64,000 nucleotides of DNA from Phymatolithon calcareum. Taxonomy: Eukaryota > Rhodophyta > Florideophyceae > Hapalidiales. Within the stretch, counting starts at the first letter, position 1; each line of letters begins with the position of its first letter. Below are positions 32,053 through 42,379 of the stretch, in pieces. Under the pieces are notes generated by a model. That model did not search any database. It was not told the DNA's origin and saw only the letters and a program-made list of their open reading frames with translations. Location of the stretch: NCBI GenBank assembly GCA_977006965.1, contig OZ345357.1:2790001-2854000 (forward strand), read 5' to 3'. The position numbers and the translations under genes were made by a program.

Positions 32053-32339
32053 ACTCCTAATTTAGGAGGTACTTTCGGAAGCAAGACCAGCTCAGAAGGT
32101 AGTCCCTTTTCTCCCGAAACTGCACTTGTCGGTGGATGCACAGAAAGTTCGAGAAGAGGATTTAGTCCAGGGGTAGGAGCAATTTAATTGGAGAGAATTG
32201 GAAAAAAATCGTACTCCAGAATATATATTGCAATAATTCTTGCCACGAAAATTAAAATTGCTATTTTCTGTCTTAGCAATAGTCGCAATAATGCCAATTA
32301 ATTGCAGAAAAGCACGGGTTCTAGCCTGGAGCATTGATC

Positions 32340-32590
32340 AGTAAGGACATACTTCGCAAGACTCCAAAGTCATTCTACTTCAGCAGTGGAAGACAAAATA
32401 AAATCACAATTGATGTACTCCTCTTCATAAGAACTGTCGTCTCCAGCTTTAAGTATGTCTTCAATACCATCAGGAGCAATCCGGTGCGCAATATGGTAAT
32501 TCTCGACTGATTCATACAAGAATCCTTGACAGGTATCACGCTCTTCAGCCGTCATAGTATGCGTCCTCCTTTGCTGTATTTTCAGAACAC
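32340..32590 (-). pseudogene. hAT transposase C-terminal fragment
   Basis: On the minus strand DSSYEEEYINCDFILSSTAEVE is followed, past a stop, by LWSLAKYVLTD. This is the same C-terminal block as in the fragment at 0.2 kb. Flanking sequence is cut by the R-A insertion. It is degenerate and has no termini. Confidence 0.6.
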
Positions 32591-32604
32591 TAGATTCAAA
32601 ATGA

Positions 32605-33393
32605 GTTCGGAGAAGAGAGGCTGACCGGACCGAACGGACCACAAACAATTCAAGACAAGTTTCCGGCGAGGGTGCCCGTGCCCGCGCCGGCGCTAGTGGC
32701 CACAGGGATCGAGCTGCACAAAGCGCTTATTTCGGCGGTAATCCCGTCGGAAATGGCTGGCGCGATCGCGGACGCGCCCGCCTGGGACTCGGGGAATCGA
32801 GAACTCGCCACGCTCGAAATGCCAGACTCAACCCCGCCGTCGTCGGATTTCGAAGAAATCTTGCGAATTTAAGCGGATTTGACACAGGACGGCTATCATA
32901 ACCGGTCCGGGCACTCGTGCACATGTGCGTCATACGAAGGAGACAAGATCAGAATATGGAATTTTTCCGCGCTCCAAGGCAGGGTTTTTTAAAATGGCAA
33001 GAGCTGTGCTCCGTTCTCCCCATGGGAGAAGACTATCACCTTCTGGTAGTTTGGTAGTACACGGACTCCGCCCTGAGTGGTGTGCCGCAATGCTCAAGGA
33101 AGCTGAGAGAGAGAACAGAAGGAGTTGAAAGAAGGTAACGAGAAGACCAGATACCGTCAGCATCCTAAATGGTTTCCAACCCGGGTCATCCTTTAGAAGG
33201 ACGGCGGCTGAAGATTGGTTGCGTAGATATTTATATGTTAAGCGCCCCGAAGCTCTGCACTTTGTGCGGCTTTGAGCTGTTGTGAAATCAAGTACCTCTC
33301 GTCTTTTATAGTCTACTGCTGCCGTAAGGATAGGGAGTTCATCTAGGACAACTCCGAAACCTGAATAAAAGAAAGAAACAAACAAAAACGTTC
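32605..33393 (+). mobile_element. Non-LTR element R-A, copy 1
   Basis: 789 bp lies between CAAAATGA copies (32597-32604 and 33394-33401). It ends AATAAAAGAAAGAAACAAAC. Its whole length is shared with 55.54-56.33 kb, and its last part with 37.38 kb and 63.52 kb. The 5' part is GC-rich and carries a short conserved ORF. The tail resembles that of LINE A, which suggests mobilisation in trans by that LINE. Confidence 0.78.
32672..32872 (+). CDS. Conserved small ORF of element R-A
   Basis: Sixty-six residues ending EEILRI then stop. It is shared with the copy at 55.6 kb (AVIPSEMAGAIADAP against TVIPSEMAGAIANTP, and the same LEMPD/LEIPD and EILRI end). The frame and stop are kept while the DNA has diverged, so the ORF may have been coding in the source element. 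No known domain. The upstream part in the other copy reads SWRGPDRTERITNDKG. Confidence 0.45.
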   Translation: MPVPAPALVATGIELHKALISAVIPSEMAGAIADAPAWDSGNRELATLEMPDSTPPSSDFEEILRI

Positions 33394-33401
33394 CAAAATG
33401 A

Positions 33402-34655
33402 ACTAAAATATGGATTGGCAGCAGCAACCAATTCAGAGAAGGAACCTAACTATATCTCATGCAATAAGGAGGTGAAGGTTACGACAGAACTCTTCATCCG
33501 TCATGCAAAAAGCTTACAATACGAGAATTAATGTGGCAGGATGCAAATCAAGAGGTTAAGGAGCTTCTACGTGGACGACCAATACTCGAAACAATTGCAC
33601 TGGACATAAAAAGCCGTCCTTGAAGCAGCATGTGATCGATATGAAGGTGCTGTGCAAGCTAATTATATTATTGAAGAAAAACAATACCTTGAAGGATCTA
33701 TAGCGAGAAATACTTCAGACGCAGTATATCATTCCGACAAGGCAGCTTAGGATTACGATGACGGACTTGACAGTGATGAAGACTGGTCGGACTCGGTTAT
33801 TGATACCAAGAAAGAGATGTACAAATCTCTGGCCAAAATGGTGACTTAAGCAGCGGAAGAAGGGCTGACAAAATCTGGACAAGAGCCGTTAAGCGAGATG
33901 CTCGAAACGTATCGAGATGATTTCATATTACGTCTTAGAAATGACTCGCCTGCTAAGGTCGAGCCAGAACCAAGTCTTTTCAATGCATTGAGAGAATTTC
34001 TCAAAATTTGTCTGCAGGAAAACTCAAAATCAGCCCAGTGAAGTATGTGCTATTCACCAAGAAAGTACGTTGGTGTGGCCGATTGATTGACGTGGCGGAA
34101 AAAGCCAGTAAGAATCGTGTGAAACAACAGAACAGAAACACGAACATCATGAGTCACCAATTTCAATTAGGTGATTTTGCGGTTGCACGTATTCCGGACG
34201 GCTCGAAGGCGAGGCACATAGTGCAGTCCAAATAGATTGGTCCTAATCGAGTGAGTACAATTGTCAGCGAAATGGTATACGATGTGACAAGCATAGTGGA
34301 TGGGAAAACGGATCGGGTCTGTGCGAGCAGAATGCAATTTTACCGTGCTGATGTTTACGGAAAAAAGGCATGCCATAACGTGACAAAACAAGCAGAACAT
34401 ACAGAGACTAAGTACGAGATGAATGAACAACTCGTGGATATAGAAGAAGCACCAGATGGAATCTTCGTTGAAGTTCAGGGGTCAGGTTTGCCGAACAAAA
34501 GTGATCGAACTTGGCAGAAGATTTAAGAACTTCATGAAGATATACCTGAAGTGCATGCAGCGTTTTGTTCAACAAGCACAAGAAATAGTTGGAGAAGAAC
34601 ATCAAGAAATCATTGCGAATCAATGATTAATACACTCCTCGAGTGTCTGGGGCCC
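33402..34655 (+). pseudogene. Gypsy pol remnant with internal deletion
   Basis: In broken frames the order is: protease-RT linker (EAACDRYEGAVQANYIIEEK, EMLETYRDDFILRLRND); RT palm tail KLKISPVKYVLFTKKVRWCG; then directly the integrase C-terminal barrel HQFQLGDFAVARIPDGSKA; and a chromo-like end VDIEEAPDGIFVEVQGSGL followed by LHEDIPEV. The RT active site, RNase H and the integrase DDE core are missing, so a large deletion has fused the two ends. It finishes at a GGGGCCC purine/GC tract before the 3' LTR. Confidence 0.72.
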
Positions 34656-34662
34656 TGTAGAC

Positions 34663-36732
34663 CAAAGCATTGGAATTATTTATTTATTTTTATTCCTTTC
34701 TCGCGCAGTGTCGAGAATAAATATCAAGCTGTTGAACGCAGAAGCAATAAATTATTGTATTCAAGTTCAGTGAGGAATAAATAACTGGTTATTCCCAATT
34801 ATTGGATCCCTCTAACTACTTTCTGTCACGATAGCATTGACGTCTTCGATTCCCCACGCACCCGAGTTAGCATGAAGGAACATCTGCGTCTCGAAGTTTG
34901 CAGGAATAACGCTTCTTCTTCTGTCATCCAACGCGTAACCAGCGATAGAGAAAAGCCTCTCGCACATGCTCGACGTTGGTACAATGAATTGAAAGTCCAT
35001 GTACTCAGAATCAGAGGAAAGAACGCTTTTGCGACGCTTCAATGCGCGCTCGGCTAACGATATTGAACTATCATCAACAGTCAAACTCACAGCACAGATA
35101 ACATTCTTCAATTTCTCGGCAGCAAATAGATCAGCCGCTGACATCCCAGAAACGCATTCTCCATAATTTTCACAATTCCGGACTCGAATTCAGGGTGATG
35201 GACGATTGCCGCCGTCGAGCCCAAGCGGACAGAAAGTTGTGGAAACTCTTCTATCACCGTATCGAAAAATACCCGGGCGTCCGCCATCGATACGTCATCA
35301 ATTTGGAGAGCCTTGGTAATTGCATCGAATGAAGCGAAATCCTCGCATAACGACTCCACTTTTCGGTTTTGACGTGTGCTTAACGTTAGAGCATCGACCT
35401 CGTCAATATTCATCTGGTTGTAGAAACTCTCTGATAGCCAAGTAGCTCTTGAGCATTTGCGCTGTCGATGACCATCGTGTCACATTGCTCCGGTCGGCAC
35501 GTAAGTGCGTAAAGTTGCGGAGTTTTGGGTCCGGTATAGGGTACGATAGCTTATGCATGATTGCCCTGACGTTCTCAATAATGGCTTGGTGTAGGCGTAT
35601 CATGTCCTTCATGGCCAAATTAAAACGGTGGCTCGCACAACCAACAAACTTTACACCACATAAGTCTGCGAGCAACTTGTTCGTCGAGCAGTTGTCGCCG
35701 ATGAGTGCAACAACATTCGATAGCAATTTTCCGAACACACTTAGTACGAACTTGAGAAATTCGTGGTGATTAGCCGCGCTCTGTCCTTCTTCGTCTTCGA
35801 AAGGAGAAACCCCAACAAACACTTCTCGTAACCGTGTGTCGTATTAGCGGCAAAGGTAGCGAATATCGCGACATAGTGAGTATCATCAGCGGTCCAACCG
35901 TCAAAAACGAGTGCAAAGTTCAACGGAAGACGATGTGAGAGTTTCGATTCAACGCTTTTCGTGAGGGCATCGAGGAACTTCATGACGTTCTTGTAGCTCA
36001 CGGAATCAAATCGACGAGCAGCAGTGTAAATAGGGTTCTCGGCGACAGTAAAAGTCAGCAGGCCTTTGACGATAAACTCTGCCAGCCGTGCGTGTGCAAC
36101 GTTCTGCGAGGATAAAACAGAGCGACAGGCCTCGAAACTTGCGAGGTATTTGTGGTCGACTCTTTCTTAGCGCACAAAGCGTTCAGTTCGCTTAGATGCT
36201 CGGATTGAACGTGAATCACAAAATTCGTGTAGCCCCGTCCAGAATCTTTCTGTCGCGTTCCACACTTGCAAGTCCACACAGCGGAGTTGAGATCCGACTG
36301 CGTGAAAAACTCATCGCGAACATTCTTACCGAAAACTCGCGGCATCTTGGCTGCTGCTACCAAACGGTGCTCGCCTGGTCCACAGTTCCCGTTGTACTGT
36401 GTTGATTGCCATGATTTTCACAATCCTAAATGAGGAGTCCGCAACCGACACGTCATGCGCTATCGATGACCAACATTACTCTTCAAGAATACCATCGGGC
36501 AAGCACACCATCATTTGGGCCCAAATAAACCACGTAATTGTCGGGGCAAAATGCTGCCAGTGACGTAGACTTAGTCGGGCGTTCTCTAGCGAATAATGCT
36601 TCCAAATAAATACAATAATTGTCGCAACCACGAAGATCTCAATAAATACAATAAATATGCGCGATTCAGGAATAAATTATTGGAAAAATAATTTAAATAA
36701 TTACAATAGCAATTATTTTTTCCAATGCTTTG
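34663..36732 (-). mobile_element. hAT DNA transposon copy
   Basis: Perfect 13-bp inverted ends CAAAGCATTGGAA / TTCCAATGCTTTG enclose 2070 bp. The flanking octamers CTGTAGAC (34655-34662) and CTGTTGAC (36733-36740) form an 8-bp TSD with one change, the length expected for hAT. Subterminal regions are AT-rich with repeated AATAAAT motifs. It interrupts the gypsy 3' LTR after its first seven bases. Confidence 0.93.
34812..36363 (-). pseudogene. hAT transposase, frameshifted
   Basis: Five overlapping minus-strand frames read in order. A BED-like finger (WTCKCGTRQKDSGRGYTNF..HVQSEH) comes first. The catalytic start NFALVFDGWTADDTHYVAIF follows, then VALIGDNCSTNKLLADLCGV, KFVGCASHRFNLAMKD and RWSSTAQMLKSYLAI. 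The C-terminal dimerisation block is FIVPTSSMCERLFSIAGYAL and VIPANFETQMFLHAN. The frame changes at least four times, so this copy cannot make the full enzyme. The PTSxxCERLFS wording matches oomycete-type hAT families from memory. Confidence 0.85.
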
Positions 36733-36740
36733 CTGTTGAC

Positions 36741-36984
36741 ATGCAATGATGCAGTAGCGCCAGAAGCTGCAGGAATAGGCGAACTAAATTCCGGCATAGG
36801 TTCTGCGAGCAGGAAGCACGCAATAGCTTCCAGCAAAACCCCATACCTGGAAGGCAATCGGAAGCCTACTTAAGCAGTTCCCCCTTCGTAGTTTTAGTAA
36901 ACAGCATCTCATCATCTCATCGGAGAGAGATCATCCCTTTTCAAGATAAACCCCAACTTTATCTTTTCACTCCCAGTGATTAAA
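36741..36984 (+). repeat. Gypsy 3' LTR, main part
   Basis: Continues from the seven bases left on the other side of the hAT copy. It is about 95% like the 5' LTR by eye and ends TGATTAAA where the 5' copy has TGATTACA. Confidence 0.85.
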
Positions 36985-36989
36985 CGCCA

Positions 36990-37221
36990 CAGTACAGCCC
37001 TGCGCACGCAAGCAGAATAGGCACTGATCCGAGCGTGTGAGGAGGTGCTGCGCATGCTTCACTGCCCAATGCGCAACTGCAATACAAGCGTCATGATCCA
37101 GCGCCGCCCGAACTTGTGCTAGCGTGACAGCAAGCTCAAGCTCGACAAACTGTTCCGTCGATGAGTTCACATCATTTTCGAAGAGAACGTATGCGCGCGA
37201 TATACTCTCTGTCACGCCCAC
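36990..37221 (-). pseudogene. Possible integrase fragment
   Basis: The minus strand reads RAALDHDACIAVAHWAVKHA then QHLLTRSDQ. This resembles the W.V.HA..L..R helix after the DDE core in LTR-retrotransposon integrases. The match is short and no catalytic residue can be assigned, so the call is tentative. Confidence 0.3.
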
Positions 37222-37380
37222 TGTCTCCTTGCTGGCTGAATGTGGTAATTGCTTCTTCCCTCCCGACTGTACGCCATAAAACTCGGATCGCGATAGTCGT
37301 AACGCCGGTATTAGGTGATCTCTTGGGCATATGGGAATGTGTCTCTCGCGTATCTAATACCCTTTTCGAAGAACACCCTT

Positions 37381-37531
37381 ATGGATGTTAAGCTGGACCA
37401 TGGTCTGCACCTTGTGCAGCTTGGACAGCTGTTGTGACATCAAGTACCACTCGTATCTGTTAAGGTCTACTAGAGCCGTAAGTATGCGCAGTTGCTCCAT
37501 CAGCTTCGAGAAATCCCGCAGTAAAAGAAAA
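37381..37531 (+). mobile_element. R-A element, 5'-truncated copy
   Basis: 151 bp with perfect 12-bp duplications AAGAACACCCTT (37369-37380 and 37532-37543). It matches the last part of R-A (GACAGCTGTTGTGACATCAA, TACCACTCGTATCTGTTAAG) and ends AGTAAAAGAAAA. Its absence from R-B copy 1 gives the empty site. Confidence 0.9.
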
Positions 37532-38200
37532 AAGAACACCCTTTGTCGGAGCAGCAAGGCCAAAAACGGTACGGAGGTATGGCAATCTTATCAGATCTGC
37601 CCACCTCAATCCTGCCATCATCTACCTCTGGAGGCCATGCACTGCGTGCAGACAATCGATGATAGCATACACGCTTCTGCAAGACAACTACCGCCGTTGA
37701 CCCGCATGGATCGATACCCTTTACCTTGTCGCGGCGGCACATCCGGTGGCACCCCGGAAGCGACCACGCGCGATGACATCCGGGATTTGAGAAGCAGCCA
37801 CGCGCTAAGACGCTCCCACGCCAACCTAAATCGCCCTACAGCGCCTGATCGCCACAACCAGTGGCCGCCTGGAAGAACCCTTAGGCGCCTGACGACCGAG
37901 CCAAGGACGTCTTCCGGATGCTTTCCATGTGACCCCCTCACCGAGTTCCGCCACGTGGCGCTACGCTGCGAGAGACCGAGATTCTGTGCCTCAGATTCAC
38001 GGGCGCGTACACCCGGCGGCGGTTGAAAACGCGAAGCCACGCGGCGTACAGTCGAAAGCTTGCGCGACAGTATCAGAGGCGCACACAGTCTCCAGAAACT
38101 GCTGCAGAGTCCGAACCTCGACGGTCGAAATCCCTAAATCAAGCAGGACGACGAAGAAACTTTGATCTCCAACACACGCATCGCAAGCTTGCAGACGCGT

Positions 38201-38883
38201 TGTTGTGAACTACGTATCCGGTCGTTCCAAAACGGCTACAAGAAGTTGTATCGTACGGACGCCGATAACTGTCTTGGATTTCGTGTTCTGTCTTGGACTT
38301 CGTGTTCGGACTACACGTAGTACTTCGTGTCCTCTACATGAGGGATTGCGTGTACTACTACCGACCCTTATTTGGGTCTGCCTTTAGTTCGGACACAGTC
38401 TCTCAGCCCTACTTTAGTCGCTCTATTCTTCCTCCGTAGGACGGAGGGAGGCAGAATGGATTGGTAGGAAGTAAAGCATAGACGCTTTCCTTCGGGTATA
38501 CCAATCTAGGCCTTTGGCCAACTGTTTGGACTATCGTGCTCAAGTTTGCACGACAATAACATTATCTTTTGCCGCATATGCTATTGCGCCTCAGTTCCGC
38601 ACAGGCATTTGATAAGAACTTCTTCTGGGCACTGTATTGAATTGATCGAAACTTGAATTTGAATCATAATGGCGGATGAAGATCCCATCCTTGGTAGCAC
38701 CCTTACTTGGAAGAACGCTTTGGGATGCTACACCAATGTTTGACACAATGTTACTACGCAGGGAAGAATAAGTTTGCACGCGTAAAATTTGGAGGATAAA
38801 TACGGACGGCCTTGGCCGTCTCTGAATAAACTGGTAAGAATCTGATTGAACTCAGCCTTGCTCAAAAAGCCCGTTCCACAACA
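38201..38883 (+). mobile_element. Solo LTR, third family, within R-B
   Basis: 683 bp begins TGTTGTGAAC and ends GTTCCACAACA, with inverted TGTTG/CAACA ends. It is flanked by CGCGT (38196-38200 and 38884-38888). R-B copy 1 has the empty site with a single CGCGT. It contains an ACGGCCTTGGCCGT palindrome and TGAATAAACTGG near the 3' end. No coding. Confidence 0.9.
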
Positions 38884-40349
38884 CGCGTTCACACGGAGGC
38901 ACGCATTTCGGAACGTGCCTAAACCGATACGTGAACTGCACGTAAGGCAGCGAACAGCGTAAGGAGCTCTTTGGTACACCGGCTGTACGTTTCCCACAAG
39001 GACTCGTGCGACATCTGATTTCTCGGCGGAAGGTTGACAGGAGAGCTTTTCGAGTTGGCACCCCGCCTTTTTGTTGACCACCCACCCACCTTTCATAGTC
39101 TTTTGTAGTAGTAGTCAAGCTACCGCACGGCTACAACTACAGCAATCCGGTTCTCCGACAAGCGGTGTTTGTCCGGGAGGAGGTTCCTAAGAGTTACAGG
39201 ACGGTGCTCGGAAACTCTAGTAAGGAGAAGTGCAACACAGCTCGGCGTCTCTGGGGAGCTAGACCGTTGGAGGCCGTGAAAGCTAAATCGCCAAAATTGC
39301 AGTTTTATGTTTCCAATAAAACCGCAAATCTTATTTAAGTCTGTCAAATGCAGGCAGTCTCCAAACCTGCATCGCTATCACAAAATGTTCTTCATTTTTA
39401 AAATTCAAGATAATTACGAAATTGAAGCCAGAGCTGTCTGCAAAAACCTTCGAAACATGGTCACTGATTTGAGCACCGATATTCGCACCGCATCGATACG
39501 TCGTCATAAAAAGCAAATATGACGGATATACCCGCTTCGCAAACTCGTTGGCCGCATTGATAGCAGCCTTTTTGGTGCCGGTGGGTGAACGATGGATTGT
39601 TACCATTAACACTGCCTTAGGTGAAGGCTGAAATGCTAAAAGTCGATATACCGCTCAACGCTGAAGTGCTTACAGCCCTGTGGGAGGCATGCGGGAGGTG
39701 TGGAGATACGCCTCTGTACTGGCAGAAAGCGCTCCTCGTCTCAATACACAAGAAGGGGGAGCACGAGGACCCCGGAATCTACCGACCGATTTCCCTGCTG
39801 AGCCACCCAAGGAAAATTATTGAGACAGCTCTCGGTATGAAGCTGCGCACAGTGTACTCAAACCACTGGTATCAGCTTGGGTTCCAAAAGGGGAAGAGCA
39901 CTGAACTTGCAATCCTAAGAGCTACTGATCTACTAAAAGAGTATCAGAGATGTGTAGCAGTATTGGACCTTAAGGCTGCCTACGACACAGTACCGAGAGC
40001 ACACTTGGTGAACAGAATGAGACAAGTACTGCCCAAGGAGATCTGCGCAATGGCCGAGGCGTTCTTGACACTATCCTGGATAGCAACAATTGGTTATGCA
40101 AACAGAAAGTGGTTTCTAGTGGACAGGGGGGTCCCGCAAAGGTCCCCTCTCAGTCCAGGCCTCTAGAACCTCTTCATGGATGAATTCGCCGAGCGAATGA
40201 GCCGGGCATCGAAAACCTGGGCTGAAGTTCCGGCTATCCTTTTTGCAGACGATGTTCTTCTCTCTGCGAAATCCCCCGCTGCATTGCAAGGACTATTGGA
40301 TATAGCTACCCAATGGGCACAAGATCGAGAGATGACGTGGAACACTAAG

Positions 40350-41189
40350 TGTAGCGCCAGGCTCCAAAGAACCCGACGCCACATGGGAGGTAAAACCCAA
40401 GAGAGGAGAGAGAAGAAAAGAGCGGGAGAGACAAGACAAAAGAGGAGGAAAGAAAGACAAGCAAACAAAACCTCCAGGACAAACAGACAGATTAAGCGTG
40501 TAGACGTCGGCGCCGTCCTCCGGCGGCGACCTTGGCTTGGTCGTCGACCTTGAGACAGGCGCGCGAAAAGTGGACAGGGGCCTTGAGCGCGAATGTCACC
40601 GAACTGGCTTGTGCGGAGAAACGGTTGCGGTCAAGAAGGGTTGGGAAGTCACCGACTCCGCGTGGTCGAAGGGATTCACAGCCGTGACGCGTGTAGGATC
40701 CAAGCACTCGAGCCGAAGTCCAGAAACCTCCGGGGCAGGGACGACGTCATCCTCAGACGGCGACCTTGGCTTGGCCGTCGACCTTCGAACGAACGCACGA
40801 AAAAGGGAAAAGGAAACTTGAGCGCAGTTGTCTCCGTGCTGGCTTGCATGACGACGGTTGCGTCCAAGAAGGTTGGGAAGAGCTCCGACTCCGCGTGGTC
40901 GAAGGGCCGTGCAGGGGACGTTGAGCGTGCTATGAGCCGAGCATTCGAGCCGAAATCCAGAACTCCCCACCTTCCTTTACTCAGAGGAAGGAACTAACTA
41001 GCTTATATACTACAACCTACGGAAAAGACAGCGATGCAGCGCATAGACACACGAGAGACACGTGCAAGTATGGCCCAACAGATCACCTGCCACGAGCAGC
41101 ATGACTGTCGCGATCCAAGTTGTGCGACGTACAGTCGCGAGAGGAAAAAGAGACCGCCTTGGGACAGCGACATAACAGCGGGCGCTACA
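40350..41189. mobile_element. TGTAGCGCC-TIR element (non-autonomous), complete
   Basis: The 840 bp begins TGTAGCGCC and ends GGCGCTACA. The flanking duplication is CTAAG if the TIRs are taken whole, or ACACTAAG (8 bp) if the final ACA is target. The LINE frame closes on removal. It holds a 234-bp tandem duplication and no transposase. A left-end fragment lies at 13.57 kb. Confidence 0.85.
40525..40970. repeat. Tandem duplication inside the TIR element
   Basis: Two units of about 234 and 212 bp each start GGCGACCTTGGCTTGG. They share CGACTCCGCGTGGTCGAAGG and the CGAGCCGAARTCCAGAA end. Divergence between units is appreciable, so the duplication is not recent. Confidence 0.75.
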
Positions 41190-42379
41190 CTAAGCAAGGG
41201 AAAAGCGAAGTCCTCGAATCAGAGGAAACATTGGGCAAGACATTCAAGCTCGCAAACAAGGTTCTGGCACACGTTCCGGAGGTCACATATCTTGGAGTAT
41301 ACCTAGACGCCGGAGGAGTCACAGATACGCTAATGATGCAACGACTAAAGAAAGCAAGGACGGTCGTGTACGAATTGCGCACACTGGGAGTGTTCAAGAA
41401 AGGGTTAAGTATACAGAAGTGTATTCAGATATACAAGGCGCTAGTACAGCCACGCTGGGAGTACGCAATGCACTTAACGCCCTGGTCAGAAGAAGTACAA
41501 AATGCCGTCAAGGAAGTAGAAGCAACATTCTTCAATCAAGTATTCGGGCCACCGGCCCGAGGAAGGACGGACAGGCTCCGTCTCCTGTGCCGGATCCAGA
41601 CGGCTCTACATCGTCGAGAAATCTTGGCCTTCAAAATGCTGAGAAGGAACAAGGAGAAGGAACGTATGTATCCAAATGAAGTGCCCGAAAGCAGAAACAA
41701 CCATGAATTGCAGTACACAAGGAAAGATATCGCTGCGATGGAAACCAGAGAGCCGTTTGGTGAAGCTGTAAAGCATATCCAAACAAACCAGTCTTCACAA
41801 ACACTTCGATCTAAATTTCTGGCAGTGGAAGGAGACCGCCTAGAATCGAAGCGGAAAAGGAAGATTCCATACGATAAGACAAGTGAATTGCCAGCAATAC
41901 TCAAGTTCCCCAAGGTGAAGCACAGCCAGCTCGCACTACATTATCCCTGCGGAAGATTCCCACAGGTTTCAACAACAAGAATGGCCGAAGAATTCGGCTC
42001 AAGAGCCAGAGACCATATGGAGACCCTTGAAAGCACGCTAGCAGGGTACGACCTAGAAGGAGAAAAACGACTAGAAGCAGAAAAGGCGCTAGATGAGCTC
42101 TTACTATTTAGCAAGACACTCATAGAACGCATGGAGAACGAAGAAGGCCTATATTGATTCGTATAAGGCAAGGCAAAGAGCGGTCGAGTCCAAGCACTAG
42201 CAATCCTGTAGAGGATTGAGATAGGATTACTTTGAATCCTAAGTTTTCCCGTCCGCGATTCTAGTGGGCGTTTCGTGAGCTGCACAAAGGTACGTAGCAT
42301 CAGAGGAAGCCTCGCCCATATCTTTGGAAGTCTGTGGGGCTTTTAAATAAACTTGAATAAAAAATTAGCACTGCCTTAG

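Larger units (their letters stand above)
30512..36984 (+). mobile_element. Ty3/gypsy LTR element, decayed, with nested insertions
   Basis: The 5' LTR (30512-30762, 251 bp) and the 3' LTR have equal length once the hAT copy and one duplicated octamer are removed. The 3' LTR parts are TGTAGAC at 34656-34662 plus 36741-36984, 251 bp in total. A 4-bp duplication CGCC flanks both ends (30508-30511 and 36985-36988). Coding remnants are in gypsy order, gag then pol. Without the hAT insertion it spans about 4.4 kb. Nested inside are a 498-bp solo LTR, a 789-bp R-A element, a hAT fragment and a complete hAT copy. Confidence 0.85.
37345..39383. repeat. Dispersed repeat R-B, copy 2, with two insertions
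   Basis: Matches the copy at 14.3-15.6 kb over its length once a 151-bp R-A fragment and a 683-bp solo LTR (each with one TSD copy) are removed. It also lacks about 130 bp of the GC-rich middle (joined at ACATCCGGGATTTGAGAAGC). Its right end cuts a minus-strand reading frame at 39.38 kb. Confidence 0.78.
39633..42157 (+). pseudogene. LINE D reverse transcriptase, interrupted
   Basis: RT motifs appear in order: GIYRPISLLSHPRKI, AVLDLKAAYDTV, DRGVPQRSPLSPGL (with a TAG right after), AILFADDVLLSAKS and MTWNTK. The 840-bp TIR element interrupts here. The frame then resumes QGKSEVLESEE, VTYLGVYLDAGGV, PRWEYAMHLTPW, and the C-terminal region to ERMENEEGLY, with 345 codons open in the second part. 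The PQRSPLS variant (usually PQGSPLS) and the TAG at about 40165 mark decay. It shares its C-terminal layout with LINE C. Confidence 0.85.
39621..42364 (+). mobile_element. LINE D, 5'-truncated copy with TSD
   Basis: It is flanked by 15-bp duplications TTARCACTGCCTTAG (39606-39620 and 42365-42379, one mismatch). It begins inside the RT at VKAEMLKVD and ends with the conserved 3' tail CAGAGGAAGCCTCGCCC ... CTGTGGGGCTTTTAAATAAA and a short A-rich run. It contains the TGTAGCGCC-TIR element. Confidence 0.92.
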
